Assembly (NCBI RefSeq): GCF_002252705.1
Contig: NZ_NQLA01000001.1
Location: forward strand, 162,417-226,416
Length of the DNA: 64,000 nt
DNA from: Vulcanococcus limneticus LL
GTDB taxonomy: Bacteria > Cyanobacteriota > Cyanobacteriia > PCC-6307 > Cyanobiaceae
Reading direction: 5' to 3'
A program made the translations under genes and the position numbers. This document shows, piece after piece, positions 26,808-34,819 of the stretch. Within the stretch, counting starts at the first letter, position 1. Each line of letters starts with the position of its first letter. Below the pieces are notes generated by a model, which saw only the letters and a program-made list of their open reading frames with translations, searched no databases and was not told the DNA's origin.

Positions 26808-28718
26808 TCAGATCGCCAGGCCCGCCCGCTCCACTTCGAGGCGTCCCAGTAGCGCGTCCACCACGGCGCCGGCGGCCAGCTCCTGCTTGAGGCCTCCGGA
26901 GCGCTGCACCAGTTCCACCTGCCCATCGGCGGCGCCCCGGCCCACCACCACCCGCCAGGGGATGCCCAGCAGGTCGGCGTCCTTGAACTTCACCCCGGCC
27001 CGCTCGCCTCGGTCGTCGAGCAGGGCATCGATGCCGGCGGCCTGGAGGTCGGCATAGAGCTGCTCGGCCAGGGTCCGCTGGCCGTCGTCGGCCGCGTTGG
27101 CGATCACCACGATCGCCTCAAACGGGGCGATGGCGCTGGGCCAGCAGATCCCGTTGGCGTCGTGGTGCTGCTCCACCGCCGCCTGGGCCAGGCGCGACAC
27201 GCCGATGCCGTAGCAGCCCATCCACAGGGCCTCGTCCGCCCCGGCCTCGTTGGTGAAGGTGGCCCCAAGGGCGCTGGAGTACTTGCGCCCCAGCTGGAAG
27301 ATGTGGCCCACCTCGATGCCGCGGCTGGCCTCCAGCTGCTGGCTGGGGTCGTGCTGGCAGCGATCGCCGGGCTGGGCTGCGCGCAGGTCCAGGGTTTCCG
27401 GGCGCGGGGCCAGGGTGCCCCAGGCAGCCCCCACCAGGTGGGTGTCCGGGGCGTTGGCGCCGCACACGAAGGCGGGCAGCTCGGCCGCGGTGGCGTCAGC
27501 CAGCCGCAGGAAGGTCCTGCGCAGGGAGGGTTTGCTGTCGCCAGGCAGGGACGCGGCTCCTGCGAAGCCGGCCCGTGGGTCGCTGGTGTCTACGACCAGT
27601 CCCTGATTTTCCAGGACGCCGTCCGGGAGATGGGGACCGATCGATCCGAAGCTGATGGCATCCAGAGCGAGCGGCACAGCCCAGTCCCGCAGGGTCTCCC
27701 GGGTCAGGGGCTCCACCGCCAGCAGGGCGCCGTGCTCGGAGCCCAGGCGGCCCGTGAGGGCATTGGCCAGCTTCACCGCGTTGAGCTGCTGGTCGCCCCG
27801 CAGGCTCACCAGCACGGGCTGGACCAGGCCCGCCTCGAAGCGCGCCAGCAGCAGCAGCACTTTCACGGTCTGGCTGGGGGCGAAGCCGTGGCCGGCGCAG
27901 AGCTCCTCAATGCTCGTCTGCCCCGGCGTGGCCAGGGGTTCCCCCTGGCCGTCGGCCCGGGCGCCGCCCGGCAGGGGAATCGCCTCAGGCGCCAGCGACA
28001 CGGCCCGCTCCTGGTTGGCGGCATAGGCGCCATCGGGGCTGGCCAGGATCAGGTCCTCACCGGCGTCGGCCGTGACCATGAACTCCTGGCTGGCCGAGCC
28101 GCCGATGGCGCCGCTGTCGGCTTCCACGGCCACGGCCCGCAGGCCGCAGCGGCTGAAGATGCGGCGGTAGGCCCGATCCATGGCCGCATAGGTCTCGCGC
28201 AGGGAGGCCTCATCGGCGTGGAAGGAATAGCCATCCTTCATGATGAATTCGCGACCCCGCATCAGGCCGAAGCGCGGGCGGATCTCGTCGCGGAATTTGG
28301 TCTGGATCTGATAGAGGTTCACTGGCAATTGCCGGTACGAGCGCAGCAGATCCGCAGCCAGCGCCGTGATCACCTCCTCGTGGGTGGGCCCCAGGCCCAG
28401 CTCCCGGCCCTGGCGATCCTGGAGGTGAAACATGATCCCCTCACCGGCCGTGTAGCCCGCCCAGCGACCGCTGCGCTGCCAGAGCTCGGCGGGCTGGAGC
28501 TGGGGCAGCAGGGTCTCCAGGGCGCCGGTGGCATCGAGCTCCTCGCGCACGATCGCCGAGATCTTGCGCAGCACCCGCCAGAGCAGGGGCAGATAGGCGT
28601 AGATCCCGGGGCTGAGGCGGCGGATGTAGCCGGCCCGCAGCAGCAGCTTGTGGGAGGGGATCTCGGCCTCGGCGGGGTCGTCCCGCAGCGTCACCAGCAT
28701 CAGGCGGGAGACGCGCAT
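26808..28718 (-). CDS. proS: prolyl-tRNA synthetase, bacterial type with editing domain
   Basis: Charges tRNA-Pro. The 636-residue class II enzyme begins MRVSRLMLVTLRDDPAEAE; motif 2 includes FRDEIRPRFGLMRGREFIMKD, motif 3 lies near GCYGIGVSRLAQAAVEQ, and a C-terminal anticodon-binding domain follows. The long insertion between motifs 2 and 3 (roughly residues 220-400, around VKVLLLLARFEAG) is the INS domain that edits Ala-tRNA-Pro. A full-length enzyme with all motifs. It is divergent from the resolvase-like gene across 240 bp. Confidence 0.97.
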   Translation of the reverse strand: MRVSRLMLVTLRDDPAEAEIPSHKLLLRAGYIRRLSPGIYAYLPLLWRVLRKISAIVREELDATGALETLLPQLQPAELWQRSGRWAGYTAGEGIMFHLQDRQGRELGLGPTHEEVITALAADLLRSYRQLPVNLYQIQTKFRDEIRPRFGLMRGREFIMKDGYSFHADEASLRETYAAMDRAYRRIFSRCGLRAVAVEADSGAIGGSASQEFMVTADAGEDLILASPDGAYAANQERAVSLAPEAIPLPGGARADGQGEPLATPGQTSIEELCAGHGFAPSQTVKVLLLLARFEAGLVQPVLVSLRGDQQLNAVKLANALTGRLGSEHGALLAVEPLTRETLRDWAVPLALDAISFGSIGPHLPDGVLENQGLVVDTSDPRAGFAGAASLPGDSKPSLRRTFLRLADATAAELPAFVCGANAPDTHLVGAAWGTLAPRPETLDLRAAQPGDRCQHDPSQQLEASRGIEVGHIFQLGRKYSSALGATFTNEAGADEALWMGCYGIGVSRLAQAAVEQHHDANGICWPSAIAPFEAIVVIANAADDGQRTLAEQLYADLQAAGIDALLDDRGERAGVKFKDADLLGIPWRVVVGRGAADGQVELVQRSGGLKQELAAGAVVDALLGRLEVERAGLAI

Positions 28719-28958
28719 GGCAGAGATCGGGGAAGGGGAGGCCGGAAGCTATCACCGAGCCGCCGCCCCCCCAGGGGTGAGACTGGAACCCGGCCCAGGC
28801 CATCCCGGTGGCCACCCCGTCCCTGGACTGCGCCAGTCTCGTTCGACCGCTTCGAGAAGCGCCACAGAGCGGGTCCGGACACCCCAGAATTCCCTTGGCA
28901 ACTGGAAAAGCTCTGCTAAGGTCGGCGGCGTGAATCCCAGTTGTCGCAGCGTCGTCTC

Positions 28959-29492
28959 ATGACCGCCCCCACGTTTGCAAACGGCGGCATGGGTGTCTCC
29001 AGCGGTTTGGCGGTGTCCGCCGGTCCTGGAGCTTCCGGCGGCCCTGGGCCAGCCGCAGGTCTGGCCTCGGCCCTGCACAGCATCAGCGAGGCGGTCGCCT
29101 CCGAGACTGCTGAGGCCCTGATCGGCATCGACGAGGTGCAGCGCTCTCTGAACCGCTCGCGGGCCTCCGTCTACCGCTACACCAACACCGATCCCCGCAA
29201 CCTCAACCCGCCCTTCAATCCGCGCAAGCTCAATCCTGAGTACCGCAGTGATCAGAAGGAGCCACTGCTGTTCCACCCCAACGAGGTGGCTCGCTTCGCC
29301 CGGGACGTGCTGCGCATCAAGGAGGTGACGGTGGAGGTGCTCAACTCCCCATCGACCGCCACCCAGCAGCTCTTGGGCTCGATCCTGGAGGAACTACGGG
29401 CCATCCGCGAGCTGCTGGGAAGCTCCGCCACCCTGCCCACCAGCCTCAGCAGCAAGCGGGATCTGCAGGACCAGGCCCGTCCCGCGGCCTGA
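28959..29492 (+). CDS. 'resolvase'-type DNA-binding protein conserved in picocyanobacteria
   Basis: A 177-residue protein of a family usually labelled resolvase in marine Synechococcus/Prochlorococcus annotation. No serine-recombinase catalytic domain is visible. The central region IGIDEVQRSLNRSRASVYRYTNTD looks like a MerR/Xre-type helix-turn-helix, followed by a basic, Asn/Pro-rich patch (PRNLNPPFNPRKLNPE) and a C-terminal coiled helix (LLGSILEELRAIRELLG). It is better described as a DNA-binding protein of unknown role. ATG 28959 lies after a 240-bp divergent promoter region shared with proS. Confidence 0.65.
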   Translation: MTAPTFANGGMGVSSGLAVSAGPGASGGPGPAAGLASALHSISEAVASETAEALIGIDEVQRSLNRSRASVYRYTNTDPRNLNPPFNPRKLNPEYRSDQKEPLLFHPNEVARFARDVLRIKEVTVEVLNSPSTATQQLLGSILEELRAIRELLGSSATLPTSLSSKRDLQDQARPAA

Positions 29493-29937
29493 TCCCTTTG
29501 GCAGCCATGGGCAAGCCCAGGCCGCACGGCCTGCTCCCTGCCCGACCGCTGATTGGTTGATGGGTTCTCCCTGCGCTGTGCCGCCCTGGTCCCATGGAGG
29601 GCGTGCCCCCGGGACTGTGTGGACTCCCCCTTGTCGCTCCCTTGCCGCGGCCACGGGTGTCAGGATGAGATCGGATTGCTTTGCCGGGGTTCCGCTCCGG
29701 CGGGTCGCTCGCGACCCCGTCCCCCCATCCCCGACCGCGGCCCCGGGCCCGGCCGGAGCCCCGCTGGCCCACCGGCTGCGGGGGAGAGCCCAGACCGCGC
29801 CGGCTCGGCCCGCCAGATCGTCCCCCTGATGGCCTCACGGCGATCGGTGTTCCGCGATCCCTTCACCGAGCTACGCGCGCAGCGGCCTGATCGCCGCAGC
29901 CAGCTCGCCGCGATGGGTGGTTCCCTTCCCTTCCTCC
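29493..29937. other. 445-bp gene-poor stretch
   Basis: No supported gene. Open frames here are Pro/Arg/Gly-rich with no recognisable domain. A weak 6-bp hairpin (CAGGCC-GCAC-GGCCTG, 29518-29533) 25 bp after the resolvase-like stop lacks a T-run, so it is only a possible terminator. No tRNA or structured RNA was recognised. Confidence 0.4.
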
Positions 29938-30285
29938 ATGGACTCCGACCCCCCTCCCCGATCCCTCTCCGGCAGCCTGCCTCTCAGCGCCACCCGATCC
30001 GGCGCCCCCCAGACCGATCCAGGCGCCGACGCCAGCGAGGACCCGGACAGTTGCCTGGCCCAGTCCCCAAGTGACACCCTTCTCGACAGCGGTGCGCCCC
30101 TGATCGGCGCCCTGATCGCCCTGGCCACCCTGCTGCTGCCGCTGGCCAGCGTGCTCAGCGACAGGCCCGGCCTCGACACCGCCCCACCGGCCCTCCGACG
30201 CGATGGATCTGCGCAACCTGCCGGCCTCGCCGGCACCCGGCCTGGTGAACCTGGTGGTGGAGATCCCCGCCGGCAGCCGCAATAA
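29938..30285 (+). CDS. possible small single-pass membrane protein overlapping ppa
   Basis: A 115-codon frame from ATG 29938. It has a polar Ser/Pro/Asp-rich N-terminus and one clear hydrophobic helix (LIGALIALATLLLPLASVL), then runs 83 bp into the ppa start in another frame. The tail inside ppa looks like out-of-frame sequence. It may be a real small membrane protein with a long overlap, or the frame may be coincidental. Confidence 0.3.
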   Translation: MDSDPPPRSLSGSLPLSATRSGAPQTDPGADASEDPDSCLAQSPSDTLLDSGAPLIGALIALATLLLPLASVLSDRPGLDTAPPALRRDGSAQPAGLAGTRPGEPGGGDPRRQPQ

Positions 30286-30739
30286 GTACGAGTACAACGC
30301 CGAAGCCGGCCTGATGGCCCTCGATCGGGTGCTGCACTCCTCCGTGCGCTACCCGTTCGACTACGGCTTCGTGCCCAACACCCTCTCGGACGACGGGGCC
30401 CCGCTCGACGCCATGGTGATCATGCAGGAGCCCACCTTTGCAGGCTGCCTGATTGCGGCGCGGCCAATTGGCATCCTCGACATGGTCGACAGCGGCGCCC
30501 CCGATGGCAAGTTGCTGTGCGTGCCGGTGGCGGATCCGCGCCAGCAGGAGATCCGCAGCATCCGCCAGATCGCGCCCAACCAGCTGGAGGAGGTGGCGGA
30601 GTTTTTCCGCATCTACAAGAACATGGAGGGCCGCCCCACCAGCATCAAGGGCTGGTTGGACGCCGGTGCGGTGCCTGAGCTGCTGGAGCGCTGTGTGGCT
30701 GCGGCCCAGGCCGCGGCCACCAAGAACCCGTCGCCCTAG
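30203..30739 (+). CDS. ppa: family I inorganic pyrophosphatase with substituted catalytic Asp
   Basis: A 178-residue protein that aligns throughout with cyanobacterial Ppa (EIPAGSRNKYEYN, DRVLHSSVRYPFDYGFVPNTL, GWLDAGAV). The metal/catalytic triplet normally read as DGDPxD is here DGAPLD, so the Asp equivalent to E. coli Asp67 (proposed to activate the water) is Ala. The Asp-Glu pair near residue 97 is Asp-Ser. Tyr-Lys of the phosphate site (RIYKN) is retained. From memory, weak or absent activity has been reported for some marine picocyanobacterial Ppa proteins. A second, intact pyrophosphatase is at 5591. Its stop shares CTAG with the convergent methyltransferase. Confidence 0.9.
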   Translation: MDLRNLPASPAPGLVNLVVEIPAGSRNKYEYNAEAGLMALDRVLHSSVRYPFDYGFVPNTLSDDGAPLDAMVIMQEPTFAGCLIAARPIGILDMVDSGAPDGKLLCVPVADPRQQEIRSIRQIAPNQLEEVAEFFRIYKNMEGRPTSIKGWLDAGAVPELLERCVAAAQAAATKNPSP

Positions 30740-31416
30740 CCGCGGCGCTGCAGCAGGAAACCCTCGTAGCCCAGGGCCTGGAACACCCGGGCCGGATCGC
30801 CGAAGCCGGCCGCATTCACCAGGCTGGTGAGCCGGGCCAGGCCCACCGGGTTCAGGCCGTGGGTGAAGGGAGCCAGGTCCGCGGCGCTGGCCTTCAGGCC
30901 GCTGGCCCGCTGGAAGGCCAGCCAGGCTGCGGTGAGCTGCTCCTGCAGGGAGGGCAGCGACGGCTGCATCAGATCCACCAGCACCAGCTGGCCTCCCGGT
31001 TTCAGGCTGCGGGCCAGGGCCGTCAGGAAGCCCAGCTTGCTGCCGTCATCGGGCAGGGACTGCAGCACCAGCACGGACAGGGCGCCGGCAAAGCGGCCCT
31101 GGCAGCTCGGGTCGCCGGCGAGGGCCTCGGCCGTGCTCTGGCGCCAATGGATTGACCCCGCGGCGCCCTCCAGGCGGCTGCGGGCCTCGCTGAGCATGGC
31201 CTCCGAGGGATCGATGGCGGTGAGGCGCCAGTCGGGACGCTGGGCCACGGCCTCCTGCAGCTCGGCGCCGGTGCCGCAGCCTGCTACCAGCACCTCGGCG
31301 CCGGGGGCCTCCGCCAGGGGTGATACGGCCAGCAGGGCCACCCCCAGGCGGGCCAGACTGCCGTAGCCGGGGATCAGCTGGCGCTGCAGGTGGTCGTAAC
31401 CGGCCGGATTGACCAT
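30736..31416 (-). CDS. class I SAM-dependent methyltransferase
   Basis: A 226-residue cytosolic protein with a Rossmann methyltransferase core: SAM-binding motif I VLVAGCGTGAELQE, motif II acidic residue in LTAIDPSEAMLSEAR, and a motif IV/post-I region GALSVLVLQSLPDDG with LKPGGQLVLVDL. The substrate is unknown. ATG 31416 gives MVNPAGYDHLQRQLIPGY, which resembles ubiquinone/menaquinone-type methyltransferase N-termini. It is convergent with ppa, sharing stop-codon bases, and divergent from the ferredoxin gene across 150 bp. Confidence 0.82.
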   Translation of the reverse strand: MVNPAGYDHLQRQLIPGYGSLARLGVALLAVSPLAEAPGAEVLVAGCGTGAELQEAVAQRPDWRLTAIDPSEAMLSEARSRLEGAAGSIHWRQSTAEALAGDPSCQGRFAGALSVLVLQSLPDDGSKLGFLTALARSLKPGGQLVLVDLMQPSLPSLQEQLTAAWLAFQRASGLKASAADLAPFTHGLNPVGLARLTSLVNAAGFGDPARVFQALGYEGFLLQRRG

Positions 31417-31567
31417 GGCGCCAGGGCTCAGCCCACTCTGGAGGGATCGTAGGGACCCCAACGTCCTCCCCACCCCCGGCGGAGCCCGCCCGTTCCGTTT
31501 CAGCCGCCAACAGTCAGGGCCGAATCGGCCAGGAGATCGACGCCGGCCAGGTAAGTTGGTCGGCGCC

Positions 31568-31945
31568 GTGATCCCCCGTCCGACCGTGCCCACCATCCGT
31601 TTTGAACAGGAAGGCCAGCAGGTCGGTTGCATCGAGGGCGCCAACCTGCGCAAGGCGGCTCTGGATGCCGGCATCAACCCCTACAAGGGCCTGAACAACC
31701 TCAACAACTGCGGTGGCGTGGGCCAGTGCGGCACCTGCGTGGTGGAGGTGGTGGAGGGTGCCCAGAACCTCTCCCCCCGCAGCGATGTGGAGCAGGTGTA
31801 CCTGGCCGACCGCCCCGCCAACTACCGCCTCAGCTGCCGCACCAGCGTCAACGGCGATGTGACCATCCGCACCCGCCCCGACGGTGGCGTTGGCAAGGGC
31901 TCCAACAGCCTGGTGGGTGCCCTTAAGGCCCTGATCGGCAAGTGA
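31568..31945 (+). CDS. 2Fe-2S plant-type ferredoxin
   Basis: Soluble electron carrier of about 125 residues. The cluster ligands are visible as CGGVGQCGTC (C-x5-C-x2-C) plus a distal Cys in YRLSCRTSVNG. The charge and spacing differ from the main photosynthetic PetF: the C-terminal tail TRPDGGVGKGSNSLVGALKALIGK is basic. It is therefore a specialised isoform, partner unknown. Start GTG 31568 or GTG 31586 (VPTIRFEQEG). Confidence 0.9.
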   Translation: MIPRPTVPTIRFEQEGQQVGCIEGANLRKAALDAGINPYKGLNNLNNCGGVGQCGTCVVEVVEGAQNLSPRSDVEQVYLADRPANYRLSCRTSVNGDVTIRTRPDGGVGKGSNSLVGALKALIGK

Positions 31946-31977
31946 GCCTGCGCCCCTGATCCCGCCATGGTCCCGGC

Positions 31978-32355
31978 GTGAGCACCGCACCCCTGCGTCT
32001 CTACAGCTATCCGAAGTGCAGCACCTGCCGCAGAGCACTGCAGTGGCTGGCTGAGCGGGGCCTCACGCCCGGGACCGGTCTGGAGCTAGTCGATATCACG
32101 ACCGACCCGCCGAGCCTTGCGGAGCTGCGGCAGGCCCTGGCGGCCCTGGGGGACCGCAAGCGCCTGTTCAACACCAGTGGCCAGAGTTACCGAAGCCTGG
32201 GGGCCGCCGCCGTAGCCGCCCTCAGCGACGAGCAGGCCCTGGAAGCCCTCGCGGCCGACGGCAAGCTGATCAAGCGCCCCTTCGCGCTCACTGCCAACCG
32301 GCAGGCGCTGGTGGGCTTCAAGCCCGAGGAGTGGTCGGTGGCCCTGGGCCTCTGA
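31978..32355 (+). CDS. ArsC/Spx/YffB-like thioredoxin-fold protein
   Basis: A 125-residue protein of the ArsC-like reductase family. The N-terminal redox motif is YSYPKCSTCRRALQWL with CxxC, followed by the ARSC core (LFNTSGQSYRSLG) and LIKRPFALTANRQALVGFKPEEW, where the conserved Arg-Pro and GF-x-EEW are typical. The CxxC and short length match the YffB/Spx-like branch more than dedicated arsenate reductases. No ars genes are adjacent. Start GTG 31978. Confidence 0.85.
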   Translation: MSTAPLRLYSYPKCSTCRRALQWLAERGLTPGTGLELVDITTDPPSLAELRQALAALGDRKRLFNTSGQSYRSLGAAAVAALSDEQALEALAADGKLIKRPFALTANRQALVGFKPEEWSVALGL

Positions 32356-32387
32356 ATCCCCCCCCCACGCCGGTGAGGGTCTTCTGT

Positions 32388-33914
32388 TCAGCTGCCCTGG
32401 GCTGAATTCTCCGCACTGGGACTGTCCGCTCCGGCGGGGGTGGTCAGCTCGTCCAGTTCGTCCATCAGGGCATCGATGCCAGCGCGGTTCACCTGGGCCA
32501 GGTAGGTGAGCTTGAGCTCCTGCAGCAGGGTGCAGAGCAGCTGCTGGCTGCGCTCCAGCGCCCCGCCACGCTCCAGGGCCGCGGCCAGCTCGTCCCAGAA
32601 GCGATCCCCGAAGCGCTGCAGCAGCTCCACCTGGCGGTTGTCGCGCTGGCCCAGGCGATCGGCGGTGCTGCGCGAGAGCTCCAGCAGGCTCTCGACGACC
32701 CCGCCCGCCAGCTGGCGGCTCAGGGCCGGCGGCAGCAGGCCCCCGCCGGGCACATCGCGCATGCTCTGCTGCAGGGCGTGGCCGAGCACCGCCTGCAGCT
32801 CGGGCGAGAGCCGCGGCGCCACCTGGCCCAGCACCATTGGGCCCCACAGGCGCAGCAGTTCCACCAGCTCCCGTTCGTCGCGTGTACTCACGTTCTGGTG
32901 GCTGCGCAGGCTGCGGATCCAGCGGGGCCACTGGGGCGAGCGGATCAGCGACTGGGTGCCGTCCACCAGCTGCAGTGCCAGCACCTCGAACAATTCCAGG
33001 GCCAGCAGTGACACCACCGCCCGGCTGATCACCGCCCGCAGGGGCTCGATGTTGATCAGCCCGGCCGTGCTCAGCCGCTCCAGCACTGGCACCAGCCGCA
33101 GCCAGCGCCAGAAGGGCAGCAGCAGGGGCAGATCGATCCAGCGCCGCAGCAGCGCATCCCGCCAGCTCAGGCCAGGGAAGCGGCGCCGCAGCCGCACGAC
33201 CCGCAGCAGGATGTCCAGGGCGAAGACGCTCTGGAACAGCAGCAGATCGAAGCGCCAGAAGTGGTCGGTGGGGCGACCGTTCTCGTCGATCGAGCGCCAG
33301 TAGCCGGTTTCCACCAGGGGCAGGATCTGCTGGCGCCAGAAGCGCTCCTCCTCGCTCCAGCGGTGGCTGGCCAACCAGCGGTCGCTGAGCAGCAGGGCGG
33401 TGGCCTGCTTGGCGGACTCGTCGCCGGCGCGCTGGCGCAGCCGGTTCTTGATCTTTTCGAGGGTGCCGGCGTTGCCGGAATCGAGGAAGGGGTTCTCCTC
33501 GATCATCAGCACCGTGAGCGCCACCTGCTGGCGGCGCAGCGCCGTGTTGGCGGCCTGGTCACCGGGCTTGTCTCTGCCACCGGCGGCCTTGCCACTGGCC
33601 TCGCCGTCGAGGCCCCGATCCATGCGCTCGAAGCCCGCCAGCCAGTCCCGGGTTTCGCGGTGGTGCTCGATGCCCTTCACCGGGTCGTACACCCGGGTGA
33701 AATCCGGCAGGGCGGTAAGCGGGATCACCAGGGGCAGCGAGGGCAGCGGGTGAAGGTTGCGCTGCAGCCAGAAGGTGCGCAGCGGCACGTAGGTGAGGTC
33801 GAAGGCCACCCACACCAGGTTCACTCCGGCCCAGATCGCCACGGCCCGATCCCAGATCCGCCAGCCGCGGCCCACCGCCACCCTTGGAGTCAGGAGCCAG
33901 CGGGGGCGCACCAT
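32388..33914 (-). CDS. conserved membrane protein of unknown function with voltage-sensor-like segment
   Basis: A 508-residue protein I cannot assign. There is an N-terminal helix (AIWAGVNLVWVAFDLTYVPL), a long polar region with Lys/Arg-rich segments, and a central membrane block (RFDLLLFQSVFALDILLRVV, then WIDLPLLLPFWRWLRLVPVLERL, then AVVSLLALELFEVLAL). The C-terminal ~200 residues are helical and Gln/Leu/Glu-rich. The ILLR...R-RRFP...WIDLPLLLPFWRWLRLVP pattern resembles the S3-S4 part of voltage-sensor domains, but no pore motif such as TVGYG is present. ATG 33914; divergent from lepB with 77 bp between. Confidence 0.6.
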   Translation of the reverse strand: MVRPRWLLTPRVAVGRGWRIWDRAVAIWAGVNLVWVAFDLTYVPLRTFWLQRNLHPLPSLPLVIPLTALPDFTRVYDPVKGIEHHRETRDWLAGFERMDRGLDGEASGKAAGGRDKPGDQAANTALRRQQVALTVLMIEENPFLDSGNAGTLEKIKNRLRQRAGDESAKQATALLLSDRWLASHRWSEEERFWRQQILPLVETGYWRSIDENGRPTDHFWRFDLLLFQSVFALDILLRVVRLRRRFPGLSWRDALLRRWIDLPLLLPFWRWLRLVPVLERLSTAGLINIEPLRAVISRAVVSLLALELFEVLALQLVDGTQSLIRSPQWPRWIRSLRSHQNVSTRDERELVELLRLWGPMVLGQVAPRLSPELQAVLGHALQQSMRDVPGGGLLPPALSRQLAGGVVESLLELSRSTADRLGQRDNRQVELLQRFGDRFWDELAAALERGGALERSQQLLCTLLQELKLTYLAQVNRAGIDALMDELDELTTPAGADSPSAENSAQGS

Positions 33915-33991
33915 CGGCAAGCGGACGGGGGCCTTAAGGCCTGATCGGCCTAATCTGCCGGATCCTCCCTGCAGCCCGGCGGCCGCAAGCC

Positions 33992-34819
33992 TTGTCCCGA
34001 CACGATCAGCCATCCCCGCTGGCGGACCCCGACCCTCTGCCTGACCCCGAGCTTCTGCCGGACCCCGCAGCCACAAGCCCCCCAGCCACCGGTCCAACAG
34101 CCACCGCCGCCGAGTCGCCCACCGAGGAGAGCCCCTGGCACTTCTGGCGTGGGGTGCTGATCACCCTGGCGGTGGCGCTGGGGATCCGCCAGGTGCTGCT
34201 GGAGGCCCGCTTCATCCCCTCGGGCTCGATGCTGCCGGGGCTGCAGATCCAGGACCGGCTGCTGGTGGAGAAGGTCAGCTACCGCAGCCGCGCGCCCCGG
34301 CGCGGCGAGATCGTGGTGTTCCATGCGCCCCACCACTTCGATCCGGTGCTCAAGGCCGACCACCAGGCCGGGCCGCTGCGCTGCGTGGTGGTGAACCTGC
34401 CCCTGGTGAGTTCGATTCCGGGCCTGCACGAGCCCGCCTGCGATGCCTACATCAAGCGCGTGGTGGCGGTGGCCGGCGATCGGGTGGTGGTCAACCCCCG
34501 CGGTGAAGTGAGCGTGAACGGACGCCGCCTCGTGGAGCCCTACGTGAAGACCTACTGCCCGGTGGATAGCCAGGGCATGGGGCCCTGCCGGCCGCTGAGC
34601 GGTGTGGTGCCTCCCAACCATGTGCTCACCCTGGGGGATAACCGGGCCAACAGCTGGGACGGCCGCTTCTGGCCCGGCGGCGCCTTCCTGCCCACCAGCG
34701 AGATCATCGGCCGTGCCTTCTGGCGCTTCTACCCCCTCACCACAGCGGGCCCCTTGGACAGCGCCGATCCATTGCCAGCCGATCCGCTCAGGTCGGCCCC
34801 CGCCACAGCGAAGCCCTGA
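33992..34819 (+). CDS. lepB: signal peptidase I
   Basis: Membrane serine-lysine peptidase that cleaves signal peptides. The protein has 275 residues. An acidic DPxPLPDP-type N-terminus precedes one transmembrane helix (FWRGVLITLAVALGIRQ). The catalytic Ser is in IPSGSMLPGL, the Lys general base in YIKRVVAVAGD, and the box E GDNRANSWDGRFW is intact. Start TTG 33992 is the only one giving the full N-terminus; a shorter version would begin nearer the membrane helix. The last 32 bases overlap the convergent dihydroorotase-like gene. Confidence 0.93.
   Translation: MSRHDQPSPLADPDPLPDPELLPDPAATSPPATGPTATAAESPTEESPWHFWRGVLITLAVALGIRQVLLEARFIPSGSMLPGLQIQDRLLVEKVSYRSRAPRRGEIVVFHAPHHFDPVLKADHQAGPLRCVVVNLPLVSSIPGLHEPACDAYIKRVVAVAGDRVVVNPRGEVSVNGRRLVEPYVKTYCPVDSQGMGPCRPLSGVVPPNHVLTLGDNRANSWDGRFWPGGAFLPTSEIIGRAFWRFYPLTTAGPLDSADPLPADPLRSAPATAKP

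Noticed and set aside
27360..27367. GCGATCGC (HIP1 core) as an enriched repeat
   Set aside because: Only scattered instances were noticed in a GC-rich sequence; no clear excess could be shown by eye.
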